A stretch of 64,000 nucleotides of DNA. Source: Micromonospora sp. MA102 (GTDB lineage: Bacteria > Actinomycetota > Actinomycetes > Mycobacteriales > Micromonosporaceae). The first letter of the stretch is position 1. Each line of letters opens with the position of its first letter. Shown here one piece after another: positions 44,756 to 52,915 of the stretch. The DNA lies in contig NZ_JAMWEG010000003.1 of assembly GCF_025460765.1 (NCBI RefSeq), positions 124,001-188,000 of the forward strand, read 5' to 3'. The translations under genes were made by a program, and so were the position numbers. The notes under the pieces were generated by a model. The model did not search any database. It had not been told where the DNA came from and saw only the letters and a list, made by a program, of their open reading frames with translations.

Positions 44756-45457
44756 TCAGCCGCCCAGCCGGACCAGGTCGTCGCGGTAGTCCGCCGCCGG
44801 GCCCAGCTCGGGCACCACCCGGACCAGGGTGCCCTGCCGGTCCACCAGCAGGGCGGCGGCCGTGCCGGGGTGGGGTGACAGGTGCAGGTAGGAGCGGAGG
44901 CCGCCGGCCGGGTCGGCGAGCGGGCGTACCCCCGGTGCGGTGGCGGCCGCGGCGGTGCGGTCCCCGGTGACGGTGACCACGGTGACCCCCGGCGGCGCGG
45001 CGGCCGCCGCGGTGCTGACCTGCTCCGTGCAGGCGCACGCGTCCACCAGGACGATCATGGCGGGCAGCAGGCCGCGCAGCGGCACCGGCGCGTCGTCGGG
45101 GCCGACGAGGTCAAGGGCGGGCAGCGGCCCGACGGGGGCCGTCGGGTACGGCAGCACGGTGGGTGCGCCGCCGGAGCGGCTCGACCGGGGCCAGGTGACG
45201 GCGGCCAGCCCGGTGAGGGTGATCAGCACGGCGGCCAGCAGGACCAGCACGGGGAGGCCGACCGACGGCCGGCCGGCGGGGTCGAGGCGGGGTCCGCGGC
45301 CGGCCGGGCGGTTCGCCCGGCGTAGCTCGCGGCGGACCCGGCGAGCCTCCTCGGCCAGCGCCGAGGCGTCGTCGGGGACGACCACCCGGCCCCACTCCGG
45401 GGGCAGGTCGGGAAGCCCGTCCGGTGGCCCGTGGCCTTCAGCGTCAGGCATGCCCAT
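44756..45457 (-). CDS. Membrane-anchored thioredoxin-like protein
   Basis: 233 residues from ATG 45457 (ATG 45451 also possible). Cytoplasmic acidic/basic N-terminus (with SALAEEARRVRRELRR), one helix near 70-90, then an extracellular thioredoxin-like part: PLRGLLPAMIVLVDACACTEQVST (a C-x-C instead of C-x-x-C), GVTVVTVTGDRTAAA, DPAGGLRSYLHLSPHPGTAAALLVDRQGTLVRVV, ending in DYRDDLVRLG. The layout matches peroxiredoxin/ResA-like proteins, but the altered cysteine motif makes a redox role uncertain. Confidence 0.6.
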   Translation of the reverse strand: MGMPDAEGHGPPDGLPDLPPEWGRVVVPDDASALAEEARRVRRELRRANRPAGRGPRLDPAGRPSVGLPVLVLLAAVLITLTGLAAVTWPRSSRSGGAPTVLPYPTAPVGPLPALDLVGPDDAPVPLRGLLPAMIVLVDACACTEQVSTAAAAAPPGVTVVTVTGDRTAAAATAPGVRPLADPAGGLRSYLHLSPHPGTAAALLVDRQGTLVRVVPELGPAADYRDDLVRLGG

Positions 45458-45784
45458 CGGACCCCCAGGAACCGTCTCGGTGAGCGGACGTCAGTCCCTC
45501 CCCAGGGTCCCGCACCGGTGGTCGTACCGCCACACCTGGGCGCATGTGGAATTCCGGAGCTACCATGGAAGGAGCGCATAGCCCTAGATATGAACGCTTC
45601 CGTCACTCTTACCGGGTTGTCATCCGATGGTCACGGAGCGTGTCGGAACCATCGGCTTGACCGCCTGTCAAGCTGAAGAAATACCTCTCACAGGGCCCCT
45701 GAGCTGCGCCAACGGTCAGGACAGCGGTGAGACATCGGTGCCTGAGCGTGTTACCCTAGACACAGCGAAAGGGGTTTCGAACCT
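45458..45784. promoter_or_regulatory. carD control region (327 bases)
   Basis: Relatively AT-rich for this genome. Two inverted repeats stand side by side: CCGATGGT/ACCATCGG (45624-45631 and 45648-45655) and CTTGAC/GTCAAG (45656-45661 and 45667-45672). A promoter of sigma-A type follows: GAGACA (45729-45734), 17 bases, TACCCT (45752-45757). A possible 31-codon reading frame from ATG 45564 (start MEGAHSPRYERFRHSY) has no support. The ribosome site AAAGGGG precedes ATG 45785. Confidence 0.5.
45729..45757 (+). promoter_or_regulatory. carD: Predicted carD promoter
   Basis: GAGACA-N17-TACCCT, four of six -35 bases and a TAnnnT -10, placing the start of transcription near 45764 and giving a leader of about 20 bases with the ribosome site AAAGGGG. 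Confidence 0.55.
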
Positions 45785-46270
45785 ATGGTTTTCAGTGTCG
45801 GCGAGACCGTTGTTTACCCCCACCACGGGGCCGCACTCATCGAGGCAATCGAGACTCGGGTCATCAAGGGCGAGCCTAAGCAGTACCTCGTCCTGAGGGT
45901 CGCGCAGGGTGACCTGACGGTCCGGGTGCCCGCCGAGAACGCCGAGATCGTGGGTGTGCGCGAGGTGGTCGGCGAAGAGGGCCTGGGCAAGGTCTTCGAC
46001 GTGCTCCGTGCACCGCACACCGAGGAGCCGACCAACTGGTCGCGGCGTTACAAGGCGAATCTGGAGAAGCTGGCCTCCGGTAACCCGCTGAAGGTCGCCG
46101 AGGTCGTCCGCGACCTGTGGCGCCGGGAGCGGGAGCGGGGTCTCTCCGCGGGTGAGAAGCGCATGCTGGCCAAGGCGCGGGACATTCTCGTCGGCGAGGT
46201 CGCGCTGGCCGAGAAGAGCACCAAGGACGAGGCGGAGACGCTGCTCGACAAGGTGCTGACCGAGGCCTGA
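45785..46270 (+). CDS. carD: CarD-family RNA polymerase-binding regulator
   Basis: Essential actinobacterial factor that binds RNA polymerase beta subunit and stabilises open promoter complexes, mainly for rRNA. 161 residues from ATG 45785. N-terminal Tudor-like RNA polymerase interaction domain (1-55, [24 protein letters not shown]), then helical DNA-binding C-terminus (about 75-161) with the tryptophan that wedges the promoter in [16 protein letters not shown]. Typical length. ispD and ispF follow on the same strand, as in M. tuberculosis. Confidence 0.96.
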   Translation: MVFSVGETVVYPHHGAALIEAIETRVIKGEPKQYLVLRVAQGDLTVRVPAENAEIVGVREVVGEEGLGKVFDVLRAPHTEEPTNWSRRYKANLEKLASGNPLKVAEVVRDLWRRERERGLSAGEKRMLAKARDILVGEVALAEKSTKDEAETLLDKVLTEA

Positions 46271-46323
46271 TCCACAGCAGTCGTCGTACCCACCCCGTAG
46301 CAAACGAATCCGAGGACCGCGAC

Positions 46324-47019
46324 GTGACCGCGCAGCTCAATCCGCGCGGTGACGTCGCGGTCCTTGTTCCTGCCGCCGGAGCCGGGGTACGCCTCGGCCC
46401 GGGCGCTCCCAAAGCGCTCCGGCCGCTCGCCGGCGAGCCGCTGCTGGTGCACGCGGTCCGCCGGATCGCCGCCGCGCCCTCGGTGCACACGATCGTGGTG
46501 GCCGCCCCGGCCGCCGACGTCGAGTCGGTCCGGCTGATGCTCGCGCCGGTGGCCCCGGTGACCGTCGTCCCCGGCGGCGCCGAACGCCAGGCGTCGGTGG
46601 CCGCCGCGCTGGCCGCCGTCCCCGCGGGGCCGGAGATCGTCCTCGTGCACGACGCGGCACGTGCGCTCACCCCACCCGCGCTGGTCGAGTCGGTGGCCGC
46701 GGCCGTCCGCGCCGGCCATGGCGGGGTGATCCCGGTGCTGCCGGTGGTCGACACCGTCAAGGAGGTCGACGCGGACGAGCGGGTCCTCGGCACGGTCGAC
46801 CGGGCCGCCCTGCGCGCGGTGCAGACCCCGCAGGGCTTCCGCCGGTCGGTGCTGACCGCCGCCCACGAGGCGGCCGGCGATCCGCTCACCGACGACGCCG
46901 GCCTCGTCGAGAAGCTGGGCGTCCCGGTGGTCTGCGTACCCGGGTCGGAGCTGGCCCTGAAGATCACCCGCCCGTTCGACCTGGCCCTGGCCGAGCACCT
47001 GCTGGCCACCGGCGCCTGA
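46324..47019 (+). CDS. ispD: 2-C-methyl-D-erythritol 4-phosphate cytidylyltransferase
   Basis: MEP-pathway enzyme joining MEP and CTP. 231 residues from GTG 46324. CTP-binding [23 protein letters not shown] (near 16-38; the usual basic residue pattern is retained), [27 protein letters not shown], and [10 protein letters not shown]. Follows carD by 53 bases and precedes ispF by 16, so transcription may be shared. Confidence 0.93.
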   Translation: MTAQLNPRGDVAVLVPAAGAGVRLGPGAPKALRPLAGEPLLVHAVRRIAAAPSVHTIVVAAPAADVESVRLMLAPVAPVTVVPGGAERQASVAAALAAVPAGPEIVLVHDAARALTPPALVESVAAAVRAGHGGVIPVLPVVDTVKEVDADERVLGTVDRAALRAVQTPQGFRRSVLTAAHEAAGDPLTDDAGLVEKLGVPVVCVPGSELALKITRPFDLALAEHLLATGA

Positions 47020-47035
47020 CGCGTACCCTCGGCTC

Positions 47036-47518
47036 ATGATCGTTCCTCGGGTGGCCATCGGCACGGACGTGCACGCCTTCGCGGCCGGGCGGCCCTGCTG
47101 GGTGGCCGGCCTGCACTGGCCCGACCAGGACGGCCTGGCCGGCCACTCGGACGCCGACGTGGCGGCGCACGCGGCCTGCAACGCCCTGCTCTCCGCGGCC
47201 GGCCTCGGCGACCTGGGCGCCAACTTCGGGGTGGACCAGCCGGAGTGGGCGGGCGCGTCCGGGGTGGCCCTGCTGACCGAGAGCGCCCGGCGGGTCCGGG
47301 CGGCCGGCTTCGAGATCGGCAACGTGTCCGTCCAGGTGGTCGGCAACCGGCCGAAGATCGGTCCGCGCCGGGAGGAGGCGCAGCGGGTGCTCTCCGCGGC
47401 GGTCGGCGCGCCGGTCACCGTCTCCGCCGCCACCACCGACGGCCTCGGCTTCACCGGGCGCGGCGAGGGACTCACCGGGATCGCGGTGGCGCTGGTCTAC
47501 GAGCCGCCGGTGGTGTGA
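47036..47518 (+). CDS. ispF: 2-C-methyl-D-erythritol 2,4-cyclodiphosphate synthase
   Basis: Cyclises CDP-ME 2-phosphate. 160 residues from ATG 47036. Metal ligands Asp and His in GTDVHAF (near 9-15) and His in [20 protein letters not shown] (near 34-54) are intact; C-terminal [24 protein letters not shown] binds the cytidine and phosphate. Trimeric family of this length. Gene order ispD-ispF is standard in actinobacteria. The usual next gene, cysS, is not here. Confidence 0.94.
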   Translation: MIVPRVAIGTDVHAFAAGRPCWVAGLHWPDQDGLAGHSDADVAAHAACNALLSAAGLGDLGANFGVDQPEWAGASGVALLTESARRVRAAGFEIGNVSVQVVGNRPKIGPRREEAQRVLSAAVGAPVTVSAATTDGLGFTGRGEGLTGIAVALVYEPPVV

Positions 47519-47553
47519 CGCGGCGACCGGGACGGCCCGGTCGCCGCGCCCGG

Positions 47554-48081
47554 TCAGTCGACGTCCGTGCAGACGTTGTGGGTCGTGCCGTGCAGCATGG
47601 TGATGGTCTTCTCGAAGGTGGGCGTGAACTCCACGGTGAACTGGCCGTCCACGATCCACAGCCCCTTCGGCAGCGAGCCCGCGTTCTCCCGGAAGCCGAG
47701 CAGCACCGGCCCGGTCACGTACCAGGTCATCGAGCCGTCCGTGCCGTAGACGACCAGCGACGTGCCGCTCGCGTCCGCCGTGGACGTGGCTCCGGTCTCC
47801 AGGTTGGTCACCCGGTCGACCAGGGCGCCGGTGAACAGCTCCCGCTTCGGCGAGCCGTCCGGGTACGTCGCCAGGGTCAGCTTTCGGACCTCGTCGACGA
47901 TCGGTTCGACCCGTACCGCGAAGTCGCACCGGGCTCCGGCGGGCATCTCGAACGCCTCCTGCGGGGCCGGCTCCCAGGCGCCGGGGCCGCTGCCGCCGCT
48001 CGCGGCGGACGCCGAGCCGGGCAGTGCCGCGACGATCGCGGCCAGGACCGACGCCACCGCGACGCTCATCTTCAGACGCAT
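47554..48081 (-). CDS. Small secreted protein, unknown function
   Basis: 175 residues from ATG 48081; a GTG six bases further upstream is possible. Sec signal peptide (MRLKMSVAVASVLAAIVAALPGSASA) with cleavage near 26. The mature protein is beta-rich with two cysteines (GARCDFAVRVEPIVDE and a C-terminal HNVCTDVD) and segments such as TYPDGSPKRELFTGALVD and LVVYGTDGSMTWYVTGPVLL. No family recognised. Its start is divergent from a SARP regulator gene, 188 bases apart. Confidence 0.6.
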   Translation of the reverse strand: MRLKMSVAVASVLAAIVAALPGSASAASGGSGPGAWEPAPQEAFEMPAGARCDFAVRVEPIVDEVRKLTLATYPDGSPKRELFTGALVDRVTNLETGATSTADASGTSLVVYGTDGSMTWYVTGPVLLGFRENAGSLPKGLWIVDGQFTVEFTPTFEKTITMLHGTTHNVCTDVD

Positions 48082-48269
48082 GGTCACTCCATCCGTGTTC
48101 CAGGTCAGGGCCGTACCAGGATCGCCAGGCCCGCTCACCACGGACTCACCACTCGTCCGCCTCCCGCCGGGCCGAGTCCGCCCGGGTGCCGGGCCGTGCG
48201 CCGGGAAGCCCACCATCCGCTCACCGCCGGATGACAACCGGCGGCCCGGGCCAGACCGTCCTGTCCGGT

Positions 48270-49625
48270 ATGGAATTCCGACTGCTCGGACCCTTCGAGG
48301 CCCGTCACCGGGGCCGGCCCGTCGAGGTCGGCAGCCGCCGCCAGGAGCGCTGCCTGCTCGGGGTGCTGCTGCTCGACACGGGACGGGTGGTCCGGACCGA
48401 ACGCCTCATCGACCTGCTCTGGAACGGCCGGCCGCCGGCGTCGGCGCGCGGCGCCGTGCAGACGTACATCGGGCGGTTGCGGGGGGCGTTGACGCCGTAC
48501 GGGGTGCGGATCAGCACCCGGGGCGAGGGCTACCTCGTGGAGTCCGACGGGCACCACGTCGACGTCGACGAGTTCGGCGAGCTGGTGCGGGCGGCGGGCG
48601 CCACCGCCGACCCGGCTGAGCGGGTACGGCTGCTCGACCGGGGATTGGCCCTCTGGCGGGGGCCGCTGCTCGCCGACGCGGCGGACGGCGAGCTGCGGGA
48701 CCGGCTGCACGGCACCGTCGAGGAGCTCCGGCTGGTCGCCGTCGAGCTGCGCGCCGAGGCGCAGCTCGCGCTGGGCCAGCACGCCCGGGCGATCGCCGAG
48801 CTGATGCCCCTGGCCGTCCGGCACCCGACCCGCGAACAGCTCGTCGCCGTCCTGATGACCGCCCTGTACCGGGGCGGCCGGCAGGCCGACGCGCTGCGGC
48901 TGTACCGGACCACCCGGCGGCTGCTCGTGGACGAGCTGGGCGTCGAGCCGGGGCCGCGCCTGCGGGAGGTGCACCGCCGGATCCTGCGCGGCGACGACCG
49001 GCTGGACCGGCCCGGCCGGCCCGTCTACGAGGTCCGGGTACGCGACGAGTGCCTGCCGTGGAGCGTCGGCGGTCACCCGGCGCTGGACTTCTGCAACACC
49101 TTCGCCGGGTGGGGGCACGAACCGCCGTTGCCGGGCGCCGAGTGGCTGCGCGGCTACCGCACCCTGGCCGTGTGGGCCGGGCACGTGGGGCTGATCGACG
49201 ACGTCTCGGTGAGCCGGCTGATGCACCTGGGCCGGCGGGACCCGGACCAGGCCGAGGCGGTGCTCGCCGAGGCCCGGGAGCTGCGGCACGCGCTGTACGG
49301 GTGCCTCACCGGACCGGACGACCGGCACGGGTTCGAGGCGGTCGCCCGGTACGCGGAGGCCGCCGCGAAGGAGCTGGTGTTCCGCCGCGAGACCGACGGT
49401 CGCGGGCGCTGGTGGCCGGAGCTCGCGGCCGGGCTCCGGATGCCCCTGCACGCGGTCGCGTGGAGTGCCGCCCAACTGCTCGCCGACCCGCGCCGGCTCA
49501 CCCTCCGGATCTGCCCGGACGAGCGGTGCGGCTGGCTCTTCCTGGACGACAGCGGGCTGCGGCGCTGGTGCAGCCTGGGCACCTGCGGGCGCTCGCTGGA
49601 CCGGTCCCGCTGCCACAGCGCCTGA
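48270..49625 (+). CDS. SARP-family regulator fused to an ABATE/CGNR-like zinc finger
   Basis: 451 residues from ATG 48270. Winged-helix DNA-binding domain (1-95, MEFRLLGPFEARHRGRPVEVG...), BTAD domain (96-245, with AQLALGQHARAIAELMPL and ALRLYRTTRRLLVDELGVEPGPRLREVHRRIL), which together make a SARP regulator. Then residues about 255-400 (HPALDFCNTFAGWG..., an ABATE-like region) and a C-terminal zinc finger LRICPDERCGWLFLDDSGLRRWCSLGTCGRSLDRSRCH. CGNR fingers usually have C-G-N-R; here it is C-G-R-S. A SARP joined to a CGNR-type protein is unusual. Confidence 0.82.
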   Translation: MEFRLLGPFEARHRGRPVEVGSRRQERCLLGVLLLDTGRVVRTERLIDLLWNGRPPASARGAVQTYIGRLRGALTPYGVRISTRGEGYLVESDGHHVDVDEFGELVRAAGATADPAERVRLLDRGLALWRGPLLADAADGELRDRLHGTVEELRLVAVELRAEAQLALGQHARAIAELMPLAVRHPTREQLVAVLMTALYRGGRQADALRLYRTTRRLLVDELGVEPGPRLREVHRRILRGDDRLDRPGRPVYEVRVRDECLPWSVGGHPALDFCNTFAGWGHEPPLPGAEWLRGYRTLAVWAGHVGLIDDVSVSRLMHLGRRDPDQAEAVLAEARELRHALYGCLTGPDDRHGFEAVARYAEAAAKELVFRRETDGRGRWWPELAAGLRMPLHAVAWSAAQLLADPRRLTLRICPDERCGWLFLDDSGLRRWCSLGTCGRSLDRSRCHSA

Positions 49626-49677
49626 CCGCCGTTCGGGCCGGCGGCGGGGGCGGCGGCCGGCGGTTACGCTCGGCGTG

Positions 49678-50715
49678 ATGCCCAACGACGCCGCCCCCGA
49701 CCAGTCCGCCGCCGACGGCTACGTCCAGCGCGCGCAGCTCCTCGCCGAACTGGGCCGGTACGACGAGGCCGCCGAGGAACTGGACGGGGCGCTCGCCACC
49801 GACCCGGGCAACGCCGGGGCGTTGACCATGCTGGCCCGGGTGCACCTCGCCGCCGGCCGGGCGGCGGACGCGCTGCCGGTCGCCGAGGCCGCCGTGGCCG
49901 CCGCCCCCGGTGCCCTGTCGCCGCTGGTGGCGCGCGGCTTCGCCCTGGTCGACCTGGGCCGGTGGAAGGCCGCGGCGAGCACCGGGGACGAGATCCTGGC
50001 GCTCGGCCCGGACGACGCGTACGCCCAGCGGAGCGCCGCCGCCATCCTGGCCGGCGCGCGCAACGGGCAGGCGGCGCTCAACGCCGCCTGGCGCGGTGTG
50101 GAGCTGGCTCCGGAGACCGCCCAGGCGCACCTGGTGCTCGGTCTGGTCGCGGCCCGGCTGGAGCTGTACGACCTGGCCGAGCGGGCCTACCGGGAGGCGC
50201 TGCGGCTGGACCCGGAGCTGGCCGAGGCGCGGCACGACATGGGCGTGATCCGGCTGGAGCAGCGCCGCTACGCGGTGGCGCTGGAGCACCTGGCCGAGTC
50301 GGCGGTCCTGGACCCGGCGGGCGGCCACGCCAGCCGGACGGTCGCGGACGGGTTGCGCGAGCTGATTCTGTACGGCGCGGGCTGGTCGCTGGTGGCCACC
50401 GTGCTGGTCGCCTTCCTGGCACCGGTCGCTCCGGGCCCGTCGCGGATCTTCGCGGTGCTGACCGCGCTCGGTGGGGCCCTGCTGGCCTGGCGGTACGCGG
50501 TCCGGCTGCCCGGCCGGCTGGACACGATCGTGCCGGGGCTGTTCCGCGCCGATCCGGCCCTGGCCCTGGCCGTGTGCGCGGTGGCCGCCGCCCCGGTGCT
50601 GCTGGTGCTCTACGCGCTGGTCGGCGGCCCGTGGCCGCTGGTCACCGGTATCACGGCGACGGTGGTGGCCGAGTTCGTCGTGCTCGCACGGCCCGGCCAC
50701 CACCCCCGGCGCTAG
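49678..50715 (+). CDS. TPR-repeat membrane protein
   Basis: 345 residues from ATG 49678. Five to six TPR units (about 10-220), e.g. AQLLAELGRYDEAAEELDGALATDPGNAGAL, ARVHLAAGRAADALPVAEAAV, LVLGLVAARLELYDLAERAYREALRLDPELAEA and MGVIRLEQRRYAVALEHLAESAVLDP. Then four membrane helices (about 228-335). TPR regions mediate protein contacts; no further role can be read. The TAG stop (50713-50715) shares the palindrome CTAG with the stop of the converging hmgA gene. Confidence 0.75.
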   Translation: MPNDAAPDQSAADGYVQRAQLLAELGRYDEAAEELDGALATDPGNAGALTMLARVHLAAGRAADALPVAEAAVAAAPGALSPLVARGFALVDLGRWKAAASTGDEILALGPDDAYAQRSAAAILAGARNGQAALNAAWRGVELAPETAQAHLVLGLVAARLELYDLAERAYREALRLDPELAEARHDMGVIRLEQRRYAVALEHLAESAVLDPAGGHASRTVADGLRELILYGAGWSLVATVLVAFLAPVAPGPSRIFAVLTALGGALLAWRYAVRLPGRLDTIVPGLFRADPALALAVCAVAAAPVLLVLYALVGGPWPLVTGITATVVAEFVVLARPGHHPRR

Positions 50716-51878
50716 GCCCGGCGCGCCCAGGTCCAGGCGTACGCGTCGTCCTCGCAGGCGGTCGCGGCGTCGCAGAGGTCGAGCGGGCGGAAGGTGTCCA
50801 CCATGACCGCCAGCTCGTCGAAGAACTCCGCCCCGATCGACCGCTCGGCGGCGCCCGGCTGGGGGCCGTGGGTGAAGCCGGACGGGTGCAGCGAGATCGA
50901 ACCCTGCTCGATGCCGGAGCCGCGCCGGGCCTCGTAGTTGCCGCCGGTGTAGAACAGCATCTCGTCGGAGTCGACGTTGTGGTGGTTGTACGGCACCGGG
51001 ATGGCGCCCGGGTGGTAGTCCACCTTGCGCGGCACGAACGAGCAGATCACGAAGTTCGGGCCCTGGAAGGTCTGGTGCACGGGCGGCGGCTGGTGGATCC
51101 GGCCGGTGATCGGCTCGAAGTCGTGGATGGAGAACGCCCACGGGTACATGTGCCCGTCCCAGCCGACCACGTCGAACGGGTGGTTCGCGTACACGTACCT
51201 GGTCCAACCCCGCCGGTGGCGGACCAGCACCTCGACGTCGGTCTCGTCGACGAGCAGCGGGGTGTCCGGCCCGCGGACGTCCCGCTCGCAGTAGGGCGAG
51301 TGCTCCAGGAACTGCCCGCGGACCGAGAGATAGCGCTTGGGCGGGCCGACGTGGCCGGCGGCCTCGATGGCGAGCAGCCGGGTCGGCTCGTCGCCGGTGG
51401 GCACGAGGCGGTGGATGGTCGAGGTGGGGATGATGACGTAGTCACCGGCCACCACCTCCAGCAGGCCGAACGGTGACTCCACCCGCAGCGTCCCGGACTC
51501 CACGTAGAGGCAGTGGTCGCCGGTGGCGTCCCGGAACAGCGGCGACGGCCGGTCGGCCAGCACGTAGGCGATGCGCACGTCGTCGTTGGCGAGCAGGTAC
51601 TGCCGGCCGAGCACCGGGTCGGCGCCGGCGCCGTCGAGCTTGTGGGTGCGCAGGTGCCGCGGCTTCAGCGGCAGGTTGGGGACCCGGGTGAACGCGTTCG
51701 GGGTGAACTCCTCGGCGGCCACGATCGCCGTGGGCGCGTGCCGGTGGTAGAGCAGCGACGAGTCGGAGGAGAAGCCCTCCTGGCCGACCAGCTCCTCGGC
51801 GTAGAGGGTGCCGTCGGGTTGGCGGAACTGGGTGTGGCGCTTGCGGGGCACCTCGCCGACGCTGCGGTAGTACGGCAT
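50712..51878 (-). CDS. hmgA: Homogentisate 1,2-dioxygenase
   Basis: Opens the ring of homogentisate to maleylacetoacetate with an iron centre. 388 residues from ATG 51878, preceded by GGGAGG. Family segments: MPYYRSVGEVPRKRHTQFR, LYVESGTLRVESPFG, GDYVIIPTSTIHRLVPTG, the iron-ligand region YNHHNVDSDEMLFY, and HPSGFTHGPQPGAAE. Slightly shorter than the eukaryotic enzyme, like other bacterial ones. Divergent from the unknown 288-residue protein with a strong palindrome between them. Confidence 0.93.
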   Translation of the reverse strand: MPYYRSVGEVPRKRHTQFRQPDGTLYAEELVGQEGFSSDSSLLYHRHAPTAIVAAEEFTPNAFTRVPNLPLKPRHLRTHKLDGAGADPVLGRQYLLANDDVRIAYVLADRPSPLFRDATGDHCLYVESGTLRVESPFGLLEVVAGDYVIIPTSTIHRLVPTGDEPTRLLAIEAAGHVGPPKRYLSVRGQFLEHSPYCERDVRGPDTPLLVDETDVEVLVRHRRGWTRYVYANHPFDVVGWDGHMYPWAFSIHDFEPITGRIHQPPPVHQTFQGPNFVICSFVPRKVDYHPGAIPVPYNHHNVDSDEMLFYTGGNYEARRGSGIEQGSISLHPSGFTHGPQPGAAERSIGAEFFDELAVMVDTFRPLDLCDAATACEDDAYAWTWARRA

Positions 51879-51913
51879 CTCGCCTCCCGTTATGTCCCGT
51901 TCTCCGGCCGGTG

Positions 51914-51932
51914 ACGTCCGATAATCGGACGT
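51914..51932. promoter_or_regulatory. Perfect 9-bp palindrome between hmgA and its divergent neighbour
   Basis: ACGTCCGAT-A-ATCGGACGT, arms 51914-51922 and 51924-51932. It lies 36 bases upstream of hmgA and 41 bases upstream of the GTG at 51973, positioned to control both. The regulator is unknown. Confidence 0.7.
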
Positions 51933-51972
51933 AGTTGTCCGTTCCTTGTAGCGTCCCGTAGATTCTTGTCTC

Positions 51973-52839
51973 GTGTCAACGCAGGTGCCCCGCCTCTTCG
52001 CCGGCCTCGTCGACGACGCGGCGGTCTTTCCGCCCGGCAGCGCCGCGCTGCCGGACGCCGTGACCGCGCATCGCCGGCACCGCGCCGGGTGGTACGCCGA
52101 CCTGGTCGGCCCGCTGCTGCTGCCCGCCTCGTCGGTTGCGGCCGGTGAGCTCAGCGGCCTGGTCGACCCGGCCGAGGGCTTCGTGATCGGCCTGATCGGC
52201 GACACCGGCGTCGAGGGCCTGCCCTTCGCCATGTCCTTCCTGCCGCCGGACGGGGTCACCGCCAGCCAGGTCGAGGCCCCGGTCGCCAAGCGGGGTGAGG
52301 ACCCGCAGCCGGGCCTCACCGACCTGGTCAAGCTCGCCGAGCGCCTCGGCGGCACCACCGTCTACGCCGAGATCCCGCTGACGTTCGGCCTGATGAGTGC
52401 GCTGGACGCCCTCGCCGCGGCGCGGGCCGGCGGGCTGCCCGTGGCCGCCAAGTTCCGCACCGGCGGGCTGGCCGCCGAACTCTTCCCGACCCCGGTGGAG
52501 CTGGCCGCGGTGATCTGCGCGTGCCGGGACCGGGGGCTGCCGTTCAAGCTGACCGCCGGGCTGCACCAGGCGATCCGGCACCGGGACCCGGAGACCGGCT
52601 TCACCCACCACGGGTTCGTCAACGTGCTGGCGGCGACGCTGGCGGCCACCGGGGGCGCCGAGGTCGACGCGGTGGCCGAGCTGCTCGCCGTCACCGACCC
52701 GCTCCGGGTGGTCGAGCAGACCCGGGCACACCAGGACGCCGAGCGCCCGCTCTGGGTCGGCTACGGCTCGTGCAGCATCTCCGAACCACTTACCGATCTG
52801 ATCCGGCTGGGGCTGGTGAACGGGGGCTTCGAGGAATGA
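51973..52839 (+). CDS. Conserved protein of the tyrosine-degradation locus, unknown function
   Basis: 288 residues from GTG 51973. Not recognised. No signal peptide and no membrane helix. N-terminus FAGLVDDAAVFPPGSAALPDAV, middle TTVYAEIPLTFGLMSALDALAAARAGGLPVAAKFRTGGLAAELFP, and a striking PFKLTAGLHQAIRHRDPETGFTHHGFVN, ending WVGYGSCSISEPLTDLIRLGLV. It shows alpha/beta alternation, so a TIM-barrel-like enzyme is possible. It lies between hmgA and fahA and is divergent from hmgA. No maleylacetoacetate isomerase gene is seen in the window. Confidence 0.7.
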   Translation: MSTQVPRLFAGLVDDAAVFPPGSAALPDAVTAHRRHRAGWYADLVGPLLLPASSVAAGELSGLVDPAEGFVIGLIGDTGVEGLPFAMSFLPPDGVTASQVEAPVAKRGEDPQPGLTDLVKLAERLGGTTVYAEIPLTFGLMSALDALAAARAGGLPVAAKFRTGGLAAELFPTPVELAAVICACRDRGLPFKLTAGLHQAIRHRDPETGFTHHGFVNVLAATLAATGGAEVDAVAELLAVTDPLRVVEQTRAHQDAERPLWVGYGSCSISEPLTDLIRLGLVNGGFEE

Positions 52840-52915
52840 GCGAGCGCAGCGAGCGAATCAGCAGGTTCAGTGCGTCGGTGCCTCATGGCGCCACGGAGCG
52901 GAGCGGAGTGGCGGC
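52837..52915 (+). repeat. Extragenic repeat-like element with inverted and direct repeats
   Basis: The gap before fahA holds GAGCGAGCGCAGCGAGCG (direct repeat of GCGAGCG type), then GAATCAGCAGG, and CGCCACGGAGCGGAGCGGAGTGGCG, where GCCAC/GTGGC form an inverted repeat. Such GAGCGAGCGCAGCGAGCG strings recur between genes in Micromonospora-type genomes, from general knowledge. The 27-codon frame inside it is probably incidental. Confidence 0.5.

Noticed and set aside
45564..45659. 31-codon frame before carD
   Set aside because: No ribosome site of quality and no recognisable content; more likely leader sequence.
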